A stretch of DNA of 26,124 nucleotides from an uncultured Bdellovibrionales bacterium (GTDB lineage: Bacteria > Bdellovibrionota > Bdellovibrionia > Bdellovibrionales > JAMPXM01), in assembly GCA_937927435.1 (NCBI GenBank), contig CALBDW010000157.1, positions 1-26,124 on the forward strand. The letters are read 5' to 3'. The notes beneath the pieces are model-generated. The model did not search any database, was not told the origin of the DNA, and saw only the letters and a program-made list of their open reading frames with translations. How positions within the stretch are numbered: position 1 is the first letter of the stretch; every line of letters begins with the position of its first letter. Shown here piece after piece: positions 1-6,785 of this stretch. A program made the position numbers and the translations under genes.

Positions 1-155
1 ACCCTGCCTTTCTCGAGGCGCCGGACGTAGTAGGGAACAAACCCTTCCTCGACGGCGGACTGCCAGGGATGCCGGCCGTCGATTTGGTCGAAAGCGTGAT
101 AAGGGCTTAACGGCCGCAGATCGATTTGAATTCTACTCGGCAAGCGCTTTGACAT
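1..155 (-). CDS. Unknown protein, N-terminal 51 residues only (cut by window edge)
   Basis: Reading the minus strand from an ATG at 155-153 gives an uninterrupted frame to the window edge, beginning MSKRLPSRIQIDLRPLSPYH and containing a WQSAVEEGFVPYYVRRLEKG stretch. A purine-rich AGGAG lies about 13 bases upstream and a closer GAGAAGA also precedes the start. There is no signal peptide, so the product is probably cytoplasmic. The gene is divergent from the exported protein at 326. Too little is present to name a family and I do not recognise it. That it is coding rests on the open frame, the ribosome-binding sequence and its ordinary amino-acid composition. Confidence 0.5.
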   Translation of the reverse strand, partial: MSKRLPSRIQIDLRPLSPYHAFDQIDGRHPWQSAVEEGFVPYYVRRLEKGR

Positions 156-241
156 TTCTTCTCAACTTCTCCTAAGTGTTTGAAACCTCATCGGCAGATT
201 GACGCCGCACTTAAATTTCTGGACTCGACGAAGGTGGGAGT

Positions 242-320
242 GAGCGGTTGCAATCCCGGCGGGATTGGAGGATTCTTGATCGGAACTAAAACCGCTCGCG
301 CGCTTCCGAGCGGGGTGGAG
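242..320 (+). promoter_or_regulatory. Candidate structured leader with alternative stems before the gene at 326
   Basis: Perfect inverted repeats are stacked here. The outer arms are GAGCGGTT (242-249) and AACCGCTC (290-297). They enclose a hairpin with arms CAATCCC (251-257) and GGGATTG (261-267) and a 3-base loop. The segment CCGCTCG (292-298) can instead pair with CGAGCGG (307-313), which ends just before the GGAG ribosome-binding site at 317-320. The two pairings exclude each other, as in many cis-regulatory leaders. No known riboswitch consensus is recognised, and whether the region is transcribed is inference. Confidence 0.35.
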
Positions 321-325
321 TCGCC

Positions 326-1015
326 ATGTTCTGTCGGAATGGTTTTGCAAAACAGACGTTATTTTCAAGACTTCACTTGGCTGTGGCTGCCGTTCTGTTC
401 TTGAGCCAATCGGCTTGCACCACCGAAAAGTCACCCTTCTCCATCGACGAAGCGGCTGTCAGGAAAGTTGCCGCGGACGTAAACGTTGAGTCGATTTGCG
501 CGCGCGAAGACTTACGCTGGTTCGTCAGCGAATCGGGGCATGAGGTTGATCTCGAAAATGAGACCTTGCCGCGGGCTCTCTTCCTCGCGAGCGAGGCCGA
601 TCTCTTAATCGAAAAGAGGACCGTCGACGGCGGGGTGTCCCGCGTTATGATCCGCGAAGTCTTCGGCGGAGGACGTGGGCCCGAGATCCGTTGCGCCGAA
701 AAGGTGGAGGGCTTCGGCTCACAATTCGGGATGACGATGACCGGGCTGGTGAAATTCGACACCTTGAACCGCCCGACAGGTTCGGGTTTCGCTCTTCGCC
801 AGTTTTTCTTCTATCAGGATCATTCGGGATATGGTGTTGTTGTTTCCAACCCGCAGCTCACATCTCCGATTTTCGATTTGCGAAAGCTCGTGCGTGGCGG
901 TGTCGCTCCCGGCAAACTCATCCGCACGGGTGAACGCAGCTATCTTCTTCGTTATTTGAGAACACGCGAAGACGGCGTGCGTGCTTCATTGCTGATTCGC
1001 TTAGAACTGATCTGA
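326..1015 (+). CDS. Exported protein of unknown function, possible lipoprotein
   Basis: The product has 229 residues. The start is supported by GGAG six bases upstream of ATG 326. The N-terminus has basic residues, a hydrophobic run at about 16-27 and then SQSAC with Cys31. That cysteine could be lipidated, but the -3 position is Gln rather than the usual Leu, so it is either an unusual lipobox or a normal signal-peptidase I substrate. The mature part is mixed alpha/beta with no repeats and no catalytic motif I recognise. The upstream stretch is the structured leader at 242-320. The next gene starts 138 bases downstream, so the three exported-protein genes here may or may not be one transcript. 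No function can be assigned. Confidence 0.75.
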   Translation: MFCRNGFAKQTLFSRLHLAVAAVLFLSQSACTTEKSPFSIDEAAVRKVAADVNVESICAREDLRWFVSESGHEVDLENETLPRALFLASEADLLIEKRTVDGGVSRVMIREVFGGGRGPEIRCAEKVEGFGSQFGMTMTGLVKFDTLNRPTGSGFALRQFFFYQDHSGYGVVVSNPQLTSPIFDLRKLVRGGVAPGKLIRTGERSYLLRYLRTREDGVRASLLIRLELI

Positions 1016-1030
1016 GGCATGTCTACAATC

Positions 1031-1064
1031 GAGACGATCCCCTCGAAAGTGTCGTCTTCTTTGA
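1031..1064 (+). terminator. Weak terminator-like hairpin after the gene ending at 1015
   Basis: The arms AGACGA (1032-1037) and TCGTCT (1052-1057) pair perfectly around a 14-base loop and are followed by TCTTT. The stem is short and the U tract broken, so this is weak. A perfect TTGACA follows at 1061-1066 but has no matching -10 box at 16-18 bases. Confidence 0.25.
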
Positions 1065-1153
1065 CAGTCGTAGGAATCTAATTCGCTCAAAAGCACTCAA
1101 ACCCTTCCAGAATGCGTTTCTGGGTGTGCCCGGTAATTGCAGCTGGAGAGGGT

Positions 1154-1927
1154 ATGATTCAATTCATTCGCACTTTCATGGCAGCGATGCTTCTTCTTGG
1201 TGTCTCATTTGAGGCCGCGGCTGAAGTTTTGGCCGGAAACAGCGGCGCGGGTGCGGATTACGCAGTGGATAGCATCGAAGCGCTCATTGAGGCCTCCGAG
1301 GAAACGACAGGGAAGAGTCGCCACAAAGTTGGCTTGACGGCTGAATTCAGGGAAAAGGGCGCGAAATATTGCTCCCGCTTCATTCAGGACAACGGCGAGT
1401 ACGGGGTTTACGGTCAAATCCTCTACAAGACGTTGATGAAGGACGCGCGTATCCGCCGGGTTTTGATCGATGATGCGGACAAACGGATCGCCAAGGACCC
1501 GGTTATGCAACAGGTCTGCCCCGGTTTCACCAAGCTCAGTAAAGAGGATCGCGCTCGCTTCTGGATTTGGACGATGGCTGCCATCGCCTGGGACGAATCA
1601 AAGTGCGACGGGCTCGTCAAACCCAAGAAAGGACCGAACGACACGTTGATCGGACTCTTCCAATTGGAGGACCGGCGTTCTTCGCGCGCTTGGCGAGGTG
1701 AGTATTGCGGAGTCAAGGATATCAAGCCCGTGGACGCGCAATTGAGATGTGCTATTGACATTATGCGTGGCCAATATGAATGCACGCCGGGTAAGGCGGC
1801 TTGCAATCCCCAAAAGGGAACCTATGGAACTCCGAGCCTAAAAAGTTCATACTGGGAAAAACTGAGACGTACGGGTACTAGCACGATTAAAGCGAGAATT
1901 TCGAAGTTTCCTGGATGCAAGGGCTGA
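1154..1927 (+). CDS. Secreted lysozyme-like protein, probable lytic transglycosylase
   Basis: The product has 257 residues. An upstream in-frame ATG at 1112 exists, but ATG 1154 is preceded by GGAGAGG and opens directly on a signal peptide (hydrophobic 6-18, cleavage probably after the Ala run at 21-23). The C-terminal half resembles the SLT/lysozyme fold. Glu148 sits in AIAWDESKCD, where the catalytic Glu-Ser of transglycosylases is expected. It is followed by GLFQLE (167-172), which matches the Gly-Leu-x-Gln-Leu substrate-groove motif, and by several cysteines (Cys151, 185, 199, 210, 217, 255) suited to disulfides. It would act on peptidoglycan in the periplasm or outside the cell. The family call rests on these two motifs and their spacing. 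The first 120 mature residues are unassigned. The next gene begins three bases after its stop. Confidence 0.6.
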   Translation: MIQFIRTFMAAMLLLGVSFEAAAEVLAGNSGAGADYAVDSIEALIEASEETTGKSRHKVGLTAEFREKGAKYCSRFIQDNGEYGVYGQILYKTLMKDARIRRVLIDDADKRIAKDPVMQQVCPGFTKLSKEDRARFWIWTMAAIAWDESKCDGLVKPKKGPNDTLIGLFQLEDRRSSRAWRGEYCGVKDIKPVDAQLRCAIDIMRGQYECTPGKAACNPQKGTYGTPSLKSSYWEKLRRTGTSTIKARISKFPGCKG

Positions 1928-1930
1928 ACG

Positions 1931-2419
1931 ATGTTGAAAAATAAATTCGCCGTCCTATTCACACTTCTTTCGATCACAATCGGCCAACACGCCCGTGCCG
2001 AAAACGCTTCGGCGGAGTTCCGAGCCTGGCGCAATTTGAATGGAGTTGATTTCGAAACCGCCGAAGGGGGCGCCAAGTGCTCCAGCGGCGAGTTCGTTTT
2101 CAATGAAGATGACGGCGTCATTATGATCCGGCTTGGGCCGACAATTCAGTTTCAATACGATACCGTTAAGCGGAACGCGGTGAAAACGGTTGAGCGGGGC
2201 GATGCCACGAGATGCCGGTATGAAACGAATCTCGTTTTGACGGAAACGGCGCTCAACCAGGAAACGAAGGCGATCGGATGCCTGAATCCGCGTGATAATT
2301 CCGTTACCAAACAGGAATTAAGGATTTTGGGGGATGATCGTTTGTCTTATTCGAGCGTGGTCATCACCCACGACGGTAAGAAAAAAGAAGTTCGCTGTGT
2401 CTTCAAGAAGGAAGACTGA
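1931..2419 (+). CDS. Small secreted protein of unknown function
   Basis: The product has 162 residues with a clear signal peptide (basic start, hydrophobic 6-17, probable cleavage after ARA at 21-23). Four cysteines (50, 95, 117, 156) in the mature part could form two disulfides, consistent with a periplasmic or extracellular location. AAGGG about seven bases upstream supports the ATG. It starts three bases after the transglycosylase-like gene stops, so the two are almost certainly co-transcribed and may act together. I recognise no family. Its stop codon abuts the stop of the convergent ATP-grasp gene with no gap and no visible terminator. Confidence 0.75.
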   Translation: MLKNKFAVLFTLLSITIGQHARAENASAEFRAWRNLNGVDFETAEGGAKCSSGEFVFNEDDGVIMIRLGPTIQFQYDTVKRNAVKTVERGDATRCRYETNLVLTETALNQETKAIGCLNPRDNSVTKQELRILGDDRLSYSSVVITHDGKKKEVRCVFKKED

Positions 2420-3607
2420 TCATACCCACTCGATCGCGGCGATTCCACCCCCAGGGGTTTGAGCGTTGGTCAATTGCCCCTGGTAAAGGCGGGCGCACGC
2501 GATCTGGATCCGGTCGTTGTAAACGAAAAATCTTAAATCGTATTTAAACTCCTGGTCCGCCCCTTCAGGACGAATCGACGGCGCTGGAACGTACTCTTGG
2601 GCCAAGTAGGGTCCGTTCACGACACGTTCGAAAACACCGCGAGACATCGTGGCGCCCCGGTAAGCCGCTTTTCCTCCGAAAGACTGCTTGGTCTTAAAGA
2701 ACCACTTCTTCCGGTCTTGCCATAACTCATCGGCGCTAGCGAACTCACGAACGTCGACCGTGCGGATCAACGTGCGACGGATCGCTTCGCGATCCTCTTC
2801 GCTCAGAAAAGCTCGTTCGAGGGCGCCTCCGCGAGAAAGCTCAAGAAGGCGTTCTTTATCGGCGAGTAGGCGGTATTCGTGCGGATGCGGCGTGATGCAC
2901 GCAGCGCGCGCGAGCATCGCCGAGCGGAGCGCTTGGTTATCGGCGTTCTCGAAATAAAAATCCGTATTCCGGTTGTAGACGAGATCGACTTTTTTGTCGC
3001 CAAGGAGAAGGCCGCCTTCCTCCGAGAAGGAGAATTCTTTTGTGTCAACAATCGCGGTTTCCCAGCCTTGGCGCGAAAAGAGTTCCCGGTACATGACGAA
3101 TTCGGTGAACTGGCGCTGTTCTTCCGGTTTTTCGTCGGCGATCGCGGCAAAAGTGACTTCACGGCCGGATAAAGCCAGGGCCGCTTCATGCTTGAAACAC
3201 GACATGATCTCGTTTTCGAAATCTTCGCAGAACGGGTTTTCCAACTGGTGGACGTCGTACAAAAGGTCCGTGATGAGGCTCGCCGAGGCGTTAGTGTTGA
3301 TTTCAATCAGCCGCAGATTCGCGTTCTCATCGACATGAAAATCATAGCTCATGAGAACCGAAGTGTGACCGGGATCGATCACGCGCGGCGGGCGTTCGCT
3401 CAAATCGCGATCGCGTTCGGGGTTTGAGCGCAGGGCAAAAAACGCACGCACGATGCGGGCTGCTTGATCGGCCAGGTTTTTCGATAGTTGAACTTTGTAA
3501 GGACAAATGAGCGTGGGTGAAACCCTTTCCTTGAGATTCAAGGCGCGCGCCGTAGCGGGGAACCGATCCTGAATGCGTCGCAGGTAACGCTCGTAAAAAT
3601 TCGCCAT
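2420..3607 (-). CDS. ATP-grasp domain protein of unknown substrate
   Basis: The product has 395 residues when started at ATG 3607, which has GAAGGG a few bases upstream. A longer in-frame extension to 3889 would run into xthA and is unlikely. Features resembling the ATP-grasp fold are: LIEINTNAS (100-108), like an acidic metal/ligand loop; VDLVYNRNTDFYFE (207-220); KTKQSFGGKAAYRG (305-318), a Gly-rich lysine-containing loop suited to nucleotide phosphate binding; and YLAQEYVPAP (334-343) with KYDLRFFVYND (355-365), typical of the last ATP-grasp strands. Enzymes of this fold join an acid to an amine or thiol using ATP. The substrate is not apparent. It is cytoplasmic, with no signal peptide. 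It is divergent from xthA, with about 106 bases between the starts. Confidence 0.6.
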   Translation of the reverse strand: MANFYERYLRRIQDRFPATARALNLKERVSPTLICPYKVQLSKNLADQAARIVRAFFALRSNPERDRDLSERPPRVIDPGHTSVLMSYDFHVDENANLRLIEINTNASASLITDLLYDVHQLENPFCEDFENEIMSCFKHEAALALSGREVTFAAIADEKPEEQRQFTEFVMYRELFSRQGWETAIVDTKEFSFSEEGGLLLGDKKVDLVYNRNTDFYFENADNQALRSAMLARAACITPHPHEYRLLADKERLLELSRGGALERAFLSEEDREAIRRTLIRTVDVREFASADELWQDRKKWFFKTKQSFGGKAAYRGATMSRGVFERVVNGPYLAQEYVPAPSIRPEGADQEFKYDLRFFVYNDRIQIACARLYQGQLTNAQTPGGGIAAIEWV

Positions 3608-3713
3608 TTTTCGCCCTTCTTTGTTGCCATGGAAACCGGAGTCCGGCAAGACTCCGGGCCAACGGTTATTTGCGAATCCGCGATTGATACAGCGTGCAAG
3701 GGGCGTTGAGCAA

Positions 3714-4484
3714 ATGAAGATTCTTTCTTGGAACGTCAACGGGATACGAGCTTGCTCGAAAAAGGGCTTTATCGAGTTCATCGAGCGCGAAGATCCGGAT
3801 ATCTTGTGCGTGCAGGAAACTAAGGCGGATCCGTCGCAGTGCGAACCCTCGGTCGTGCGTCCTGCCGGGCGAATCGGCTTTTGGTCCACAGCGAAGCGAA
3901 AAGGTTATTCCGGCGTGGCCACTTTCGTGCGGTCTTCGCAAGAACCGCGCTCGGTTCGTCACGGCATCGGAATCGAGGAGTATGATTCGGAAGGCCGTTT
4001 CGTGATCACCGAGCACGAGGGTTTCACTCTGTACAATATTTACTTCGTGAACGGCGGTTCCGGACCTGAGCGGCACGCTTTTAAGCAAAGATTCTTAAAG
4101 GATCTCAACGCGCACTTAAAACCGCTCATCGATGAGGGGCGTCCGATCATAGTCGCCGGCGATTTCAACGTCGCTCACCGGGATATCGACGTGCACGATC
4201 CGGTCGGTTTGCAGAACGAAAGCGGCTTCTTGCCCGAAGAGCGCCAATGGTTCCAAGATTTCCTCGATCTCGGGTTCGTCGATACGTTTCGGCATTTTCA
4301 TCCCGATGCGCGCGATCGATACACCTGGTGGCCGTATTATGAGCGAGGGCGCATCGCGAACCGCGGCTGGAGAATCGACTGCATTTGCGTGACAAAGAAC
4401 CTCGTGCCGCGGCTCAAGCGAGCGGATCATTTGGATGGGCAAATGGGATCGGATCATTGCCCTGTGCTTTTGGAGTTGGAATAA
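3714..4484 (+). CDS. xthA: Exodeoxyribonuclease III / AP endonuclease
   Basis: The product has 256 residues, the usual length for this family. The start at ATG 3714 has AGGGG about ten bases upstream and gives the canonical opening MKILSWNVNGIRA. Family residues are visible: Asn7, Glu35 in VQETK (metal ligand), the GDFNVAHRDIDVHDP block with the Asp-x-Asn pair, the WWPYYERGRIANRGWRIDC segment, and the C-terminal GSDHCPV with the catalytic His. It removes 3'-blocking groups and cuts at abasic sites in base-excision repair. Its stop codon is directly followed by the fxsA ATG, which suggests translational coupling. Confidence 0.95.
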   Translation: MKILSWNVNGIRACSKKGFIEFIEREDPDILCVQETKADPSQCEPSVVRPAGRIGFWSTAKRKGYSGVATFVRSSQEPRSVRHGIGIEEYDSEGRFVITEHEGFTLYNIYFVNGGSGPERHAFKQRFLKDLNAHLKPLIDEGRPIIVAGDFNVAHRDIDVHDPVGLQNESGFLPEERQWFQDFLDLGFVDTFRHFHPDARDRYTWWPYYERGRIANRGWRIDCICVTKNLVPRLKRADHLDGQMGSDHCPVLLELE

Positions 4485-5024
4485 ATGCCGGTATTTCTTC
4501 TCTTTGTCGCTTATTTCCTTCTCGAGGGTTATTTGCTCGCGACGTTCTGGCGGGAGTTCGGTTTCGTGAACGTGTTGTTTGCGCTTTTGGTCGGATTCGT
4601 TCTCGGGATCGGAATTCTGCGCACGCAGGGGCGCTACATGCTCTTCAAGATCCAGCAAAGCGTGGCGCGTGGAGAGCCGCCGACGGACGAGATCATCCAA
4701 GGTGTTCTCAATTTCGCAGCGGGAATTCTGTTTTTGATCCCGGGATTTGTTTCCGACTTGATCGCGCTTTACTTCATTTTGCCTGGTTTCCGGCGCCTTG
4801 CGGTCCGCTCGTTTAAACGTCGGATCGGACGTATGATGACGGGCGGGAGCTTCCGGGTTTTCACCTACGGAGCGTACACTCCGGGAGCAGGAGGATTCCG
4901 CCGTCGAGAGCATGGGATCGCGGAGCCGCCGCCCGAGGGTTGGATGCGCGATGTTTCTCCCCGCGTGATCGACGTTCAGCCGGTTTCCGTCGAGTCGGAC
5001 GAATACAATCGCCGTGATGTCTGA
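4485..5024 (+). CDS. fxsA: FxsA family inner-membrane protein
   Basis: The product has 179 residues. The N-terminal part has hydrophobic segments at about 2-20, 28-45 and 85-105, with the family-typical FLLEGYLL near the start and GILFLIPGFVSDLIAL in the third segment. A basic stretch (VRSFKRRIGRM) and a hydrophilic tail of about 50 residues follow. In E. coli FxsA relieves exclusion of phage T7 by the F plasmid; its normal role is unclear. The ATG immediately follows the xthA stop with no spacer, so expression likely depends on translation of xthA. Confidence 0.85.
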   Translation: MPVFLLFVAYFLLEGYLLATFWREFGFVNVLFALLVGFVLGIGILRTQGRYMLFKIQQSVARGEPPTDEIIQGVLNFAAGILFLIPGFVSDLIALYFILPGFRRLAVRSFKRRIGRMMTGGSFRVFTYGAYTPGAGGFRRREHGIAEPPPEGWMRDVSPRVIDVQPVSVESDEYNRRDV

Positions 5025-5084
5025 AACTCCTTCCGGTTTCCGGCCCGACGGAGGTCTGATTTCCGCTTCATCTCTCATCGTGGG

Positions 5085-5600
5085 ATGAAGAGATCGCAGG
5101 GCTCTGATAAATTTAAGACCATGCGATTCATGCTCATTCTCGTTCTCCCGCTCGTGAGCCTGCTGGCCTCAGTTGTCGCTCATGCCGCTTCGGAGCCTGT
5201 TTGTATCACGAAGTCGAATGTGAGTTTGCGCAAGGGACCTGGCACGAAATTTCCCGTAAGCTGGGCCGTGCCGAAATACATGCCCTTTTTGGCGCTTGAG
5301 CGAAAAGGCGCATGGGTGAAAGTGCAAGATCTCGACGGCAAAACCCATTGGGTCAGATCGAATGCCATCAGCTCCAAGCTGAGTTGCGCTGTCGTGAAAA
5401 CCAAAACTGCCAAGCTGCGCCAGGGGCCGGGAGACGACCAGCCTCTCGCAGAACTCGCGACCGCGTCAAAATACACGGCATTTCTTCGTGTCGATCGGGA
5501 CGGTGAGTGGATCCAGGTCAAAGACGACTTCGAAGGAATGTCATGGATTCACGAGACCAACGTCTGGATTCCGACTGTGCGCGCTCGCGTCTCGTTTTGA
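5085..5600 (+). CDS. Exported protein with two bacterial SH3 (SH3b) repeats
   Basis: The product has 171 residues from ATG 5085. An alternative start at 5121 would give a more usual short signal-peptide n-region, and neither ATG has a good ribosome-binding site. The signal peptide (LILVLPLVSLLASVVAHAA) is followed by two tandem SH3b-like units. One begins SNVSLRKGPGTKFPVSWAVP with GAWVKVQD and HWVRS; the second begins TAKLRQGPGDDQPLAELA with GEWIQVKD and SWIHE. SH3b domains commonly bind peptidoglycan or cell-wall peptides in the periplasm. It lies 60 bases downstream of fxsA on the same strand and could be read with it. Confidence 0.8.
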   Translation: MKRSQGSDKFKTMRFMLILVLPLVSLLASVVAHAASEPVCITKSNVSLRKGPGTKFPVSWAVPKYMPFLALERKGAWVKVQDLDGKTHWVRSNAISSKLSCAVVKTKTAKLRQGPGDDQPLAELATASKYTAFLRVDRDGEWIQVKDDFEGMSWIHETNVWIPTVRARVSF

Positions 5601-5710
5601 TGGATGGGTAGTTGCTTACGTTTTGGGCAGAAAAACAAGAACCTGGCGGAATCTCAACGAGATCTTGATTTAAGAATCTGATCGATTTCCCCTAAGATCG
5701 CGGCAAAAAC

Positions 5711-5733
5711 GCCTCAATGTTTCGAATTGAGGC
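5711..5733. repeat. Perfect 8-bp hairpin between the SH3b gene and the DksA-like gene
   Basis: The arms GCCTCAAT (5711-5718) and ATTGAGGC (5726-5733) are perfectly complementary around a 7-base loop. No long T run follows on either strand, so a terminator is only possible. It could equally be a protein-binding operator upstream of the promoter for the gene at 5884. The rest of this 283-base gap (5601-5883) is AT-rich with no open gene. Confidence 0.4.
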
Positions 5734-5791
5734 AGAGTAACTTTGTTGATTCAAGCATTTACGCCCTGTAAGGGAATTTAAGATTTTATGC

Positions 5792-5820
5792 TTGCATTCG
5801 ATTTTCTATTTGTGTCTAAA
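5792..5820 (+). promoter_or_regulatory. Candidate sigma-70 promoter for the DksA-like gene
   Basis: TTGCAT (5792-5797) and TCTAAA (5815-5820) are separated by 17 bases in an AT-rich stretch about 64 bases upstream of the ATG at 5884. Each box has about two mismatches to the sigma-70 consensus. Neighbouring AT-rich hexamers make the exact -10 uncertain. Confidence 0.4.
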
Positions 5821-5883
5821 TATACCAGTTCCAATTTGGCACTGCACAATGGAGTGAGCACCAAATAGGTGGGGGGGCCTGTT

Positions 5884-6252
5884 ATGGCACAGATCGAGGC
5901 TTCGCTTCTTGAGGAATGTAAGAAGCGCCTCTTAACCGCGAAGATGGACATCCTGAACCGGGTTAAAGATGCGCGTCGCGATCTTCAGACCGAAGACAGA
6001 GGGGGGGATGAAGCCGACCAAACGGTTCGGGTGTTAGCCGAGGCGGAAACGCTCACTCTGCATGAGCGTCTGCGGGCGCAGCTGCTGGAAATTGAACTGG
6101 CGCTTTCCCGTATCGAGAACGGCACTTACGGGATCTGCGAAGAGACGGAGGAGCCGATTGAAAGAGAACGTCTCTTGGCGATTCCGTGGACGCGGCTCAG
6201 TATCGAAGGTGCCGAGATTCGGGAGTCGATGAAAAAGCGCTACGCGCGCTAA
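5884..6252 (+). CDS. TraR/DksA family protein with a degenerate zinc finger
   Basis: The product has 122 residues. ATG 5884 is chosen because AGGTGGGGG lies just upstream; a GTG at 5869 would place that site inside the gene. Residues 5-75 form the long helical pair of DksA-like proteins, with an acidic tip GGDEADQ (Asp42, Asp45) matching the Asp-x-x-Asp tip that reaches into the RNA polymerase channel. The C-terminal module keeps the family framework (NGTYGICEETEEPI then RLLAIPWTRLSIEGAE), but only Cys85 of the four zinc-binding cysteines remains. It probably binds RNA polymerase and modulates initiation without a bound zinc. It has its own upstream promoter-like site and a strong terminator right after it, so it is a one-gene unit. 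Confidence 0.85.
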   Translation: MAQIEASLLEECKKRLLTAKMDILNRVKDARRDLQTEDRGGDEADQTVRVLAEAETLTLHERLRAQLLEIELALSRIENGTYGICEETEEPIERERLLAIPWTRLSIEGAEIRESMKKRYAR

Positions 6253-6291
6253 AGCGCGTTGAGTTGACCGCGCTCTCGACTGTGAAATCCA

Positions 6292-6331
6292 GGCGGGCAA
6301 CCTGAAGTTCGGGTGCGCCCGCTTTTGTTTT
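6292..6331 (+). terminator. Intrinsic terminator of the DksA-like gene
   Basis: GCGGGC (6293-6298) pairs with GCCCGC (6317-6322), with further pairing inside (ACCTG with TCGGGT) and the tract TTTTGTTTT directly after. The tail overlaps the stop codon of the convergent YkgJ-like gene. Confidence 0.85.
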
Positions 6332-6785
6332 AGTAGCCGCACGCCAACTCTTCTTCCCACTGCTTTTGCTTCTCGAGGATCGAGCGGATTTCGTCGCCGG
6401 AGATCAAAGGACCTTTACCGACTCCGGGACAGAAGGCTTTCACTTCTTTGGCCCACGCCTTCGCGTTCATGACCTCGGGCCAAAACGGCCAAGTCCGGCA
6501 TTGCATGGGGCGGGCTTCGTAAACCGAACAGCGCTTTCCCGAAAGGAAGATGCATTCCGGCCCGTCACCATCTTTGAGGTGATAGATTCCGTCCGTCTTC
6601 TGGCAATATCGGCGTGTGAATACCGATGTGGGCAGTTTCAGCAACTTGGCCATTCTCCGGCGGTCTTCCAGCGTGAGATAGACATAGCCGTACTCGCCGC
6701 GCGAAACACAGCAGCGGCCGGAGCCCTGGCATCGGAAACGAACGCCGTCTTCCCACCATTCGCGCTTTTTTTTCGGTTGGCTCAC
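6330..6785 (-). CDS. YkgJ family cysteine-cluster protein
   Basis: The product has 151 residues when started at GTG 6785. That codon overlaps the TGA of speB as GTGA and has GAGG a few bases upstream, which points to translational coupling. A longer frame to 6878 exists but would lie inside speB. The conserved cysteines of the family are present: FRCQGSGRCC (Cys19, 25, 26), Cys61, PECIFLSGKRC (Cys78, Cys86), ARPMQCRTWPFWP (Cys96) and Cys119. Members are thought to bind an Fe-S cluster or zinc through these residues; their biochemical role is poorly known. The coupling to speB suggests a link to agmatine or polyamine metabolism, which is inference. Confidence 0.85.
   Translation of the reverse strand: MSQPKKKREWWEDGVRFRCQGSGRCCVSRGEYGYVYLTLEDRRRMAKLLKLPTSVFTRRYCQKTDGIYHLKDGDGPECIFLSGKRCSVYEARPMQCRTWPFWPEVMNAKAWAKEVKAFCPGVGKGPLISGDEIRSILEKQKQWEEELACGY

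Noticed and set aside
1061..1066. Perfect TTGACA promoter box
   Set aside because: No acceptable -10 box at 16-18 bases; the nearest TCTAAT is only ten bases away.
4116..5078. Minus-strand open frame of 320 codons opposite xthA and fxsA
   Set aside because: Highly charged, no recognisable domain, and it fully overlaps two convincing genes.
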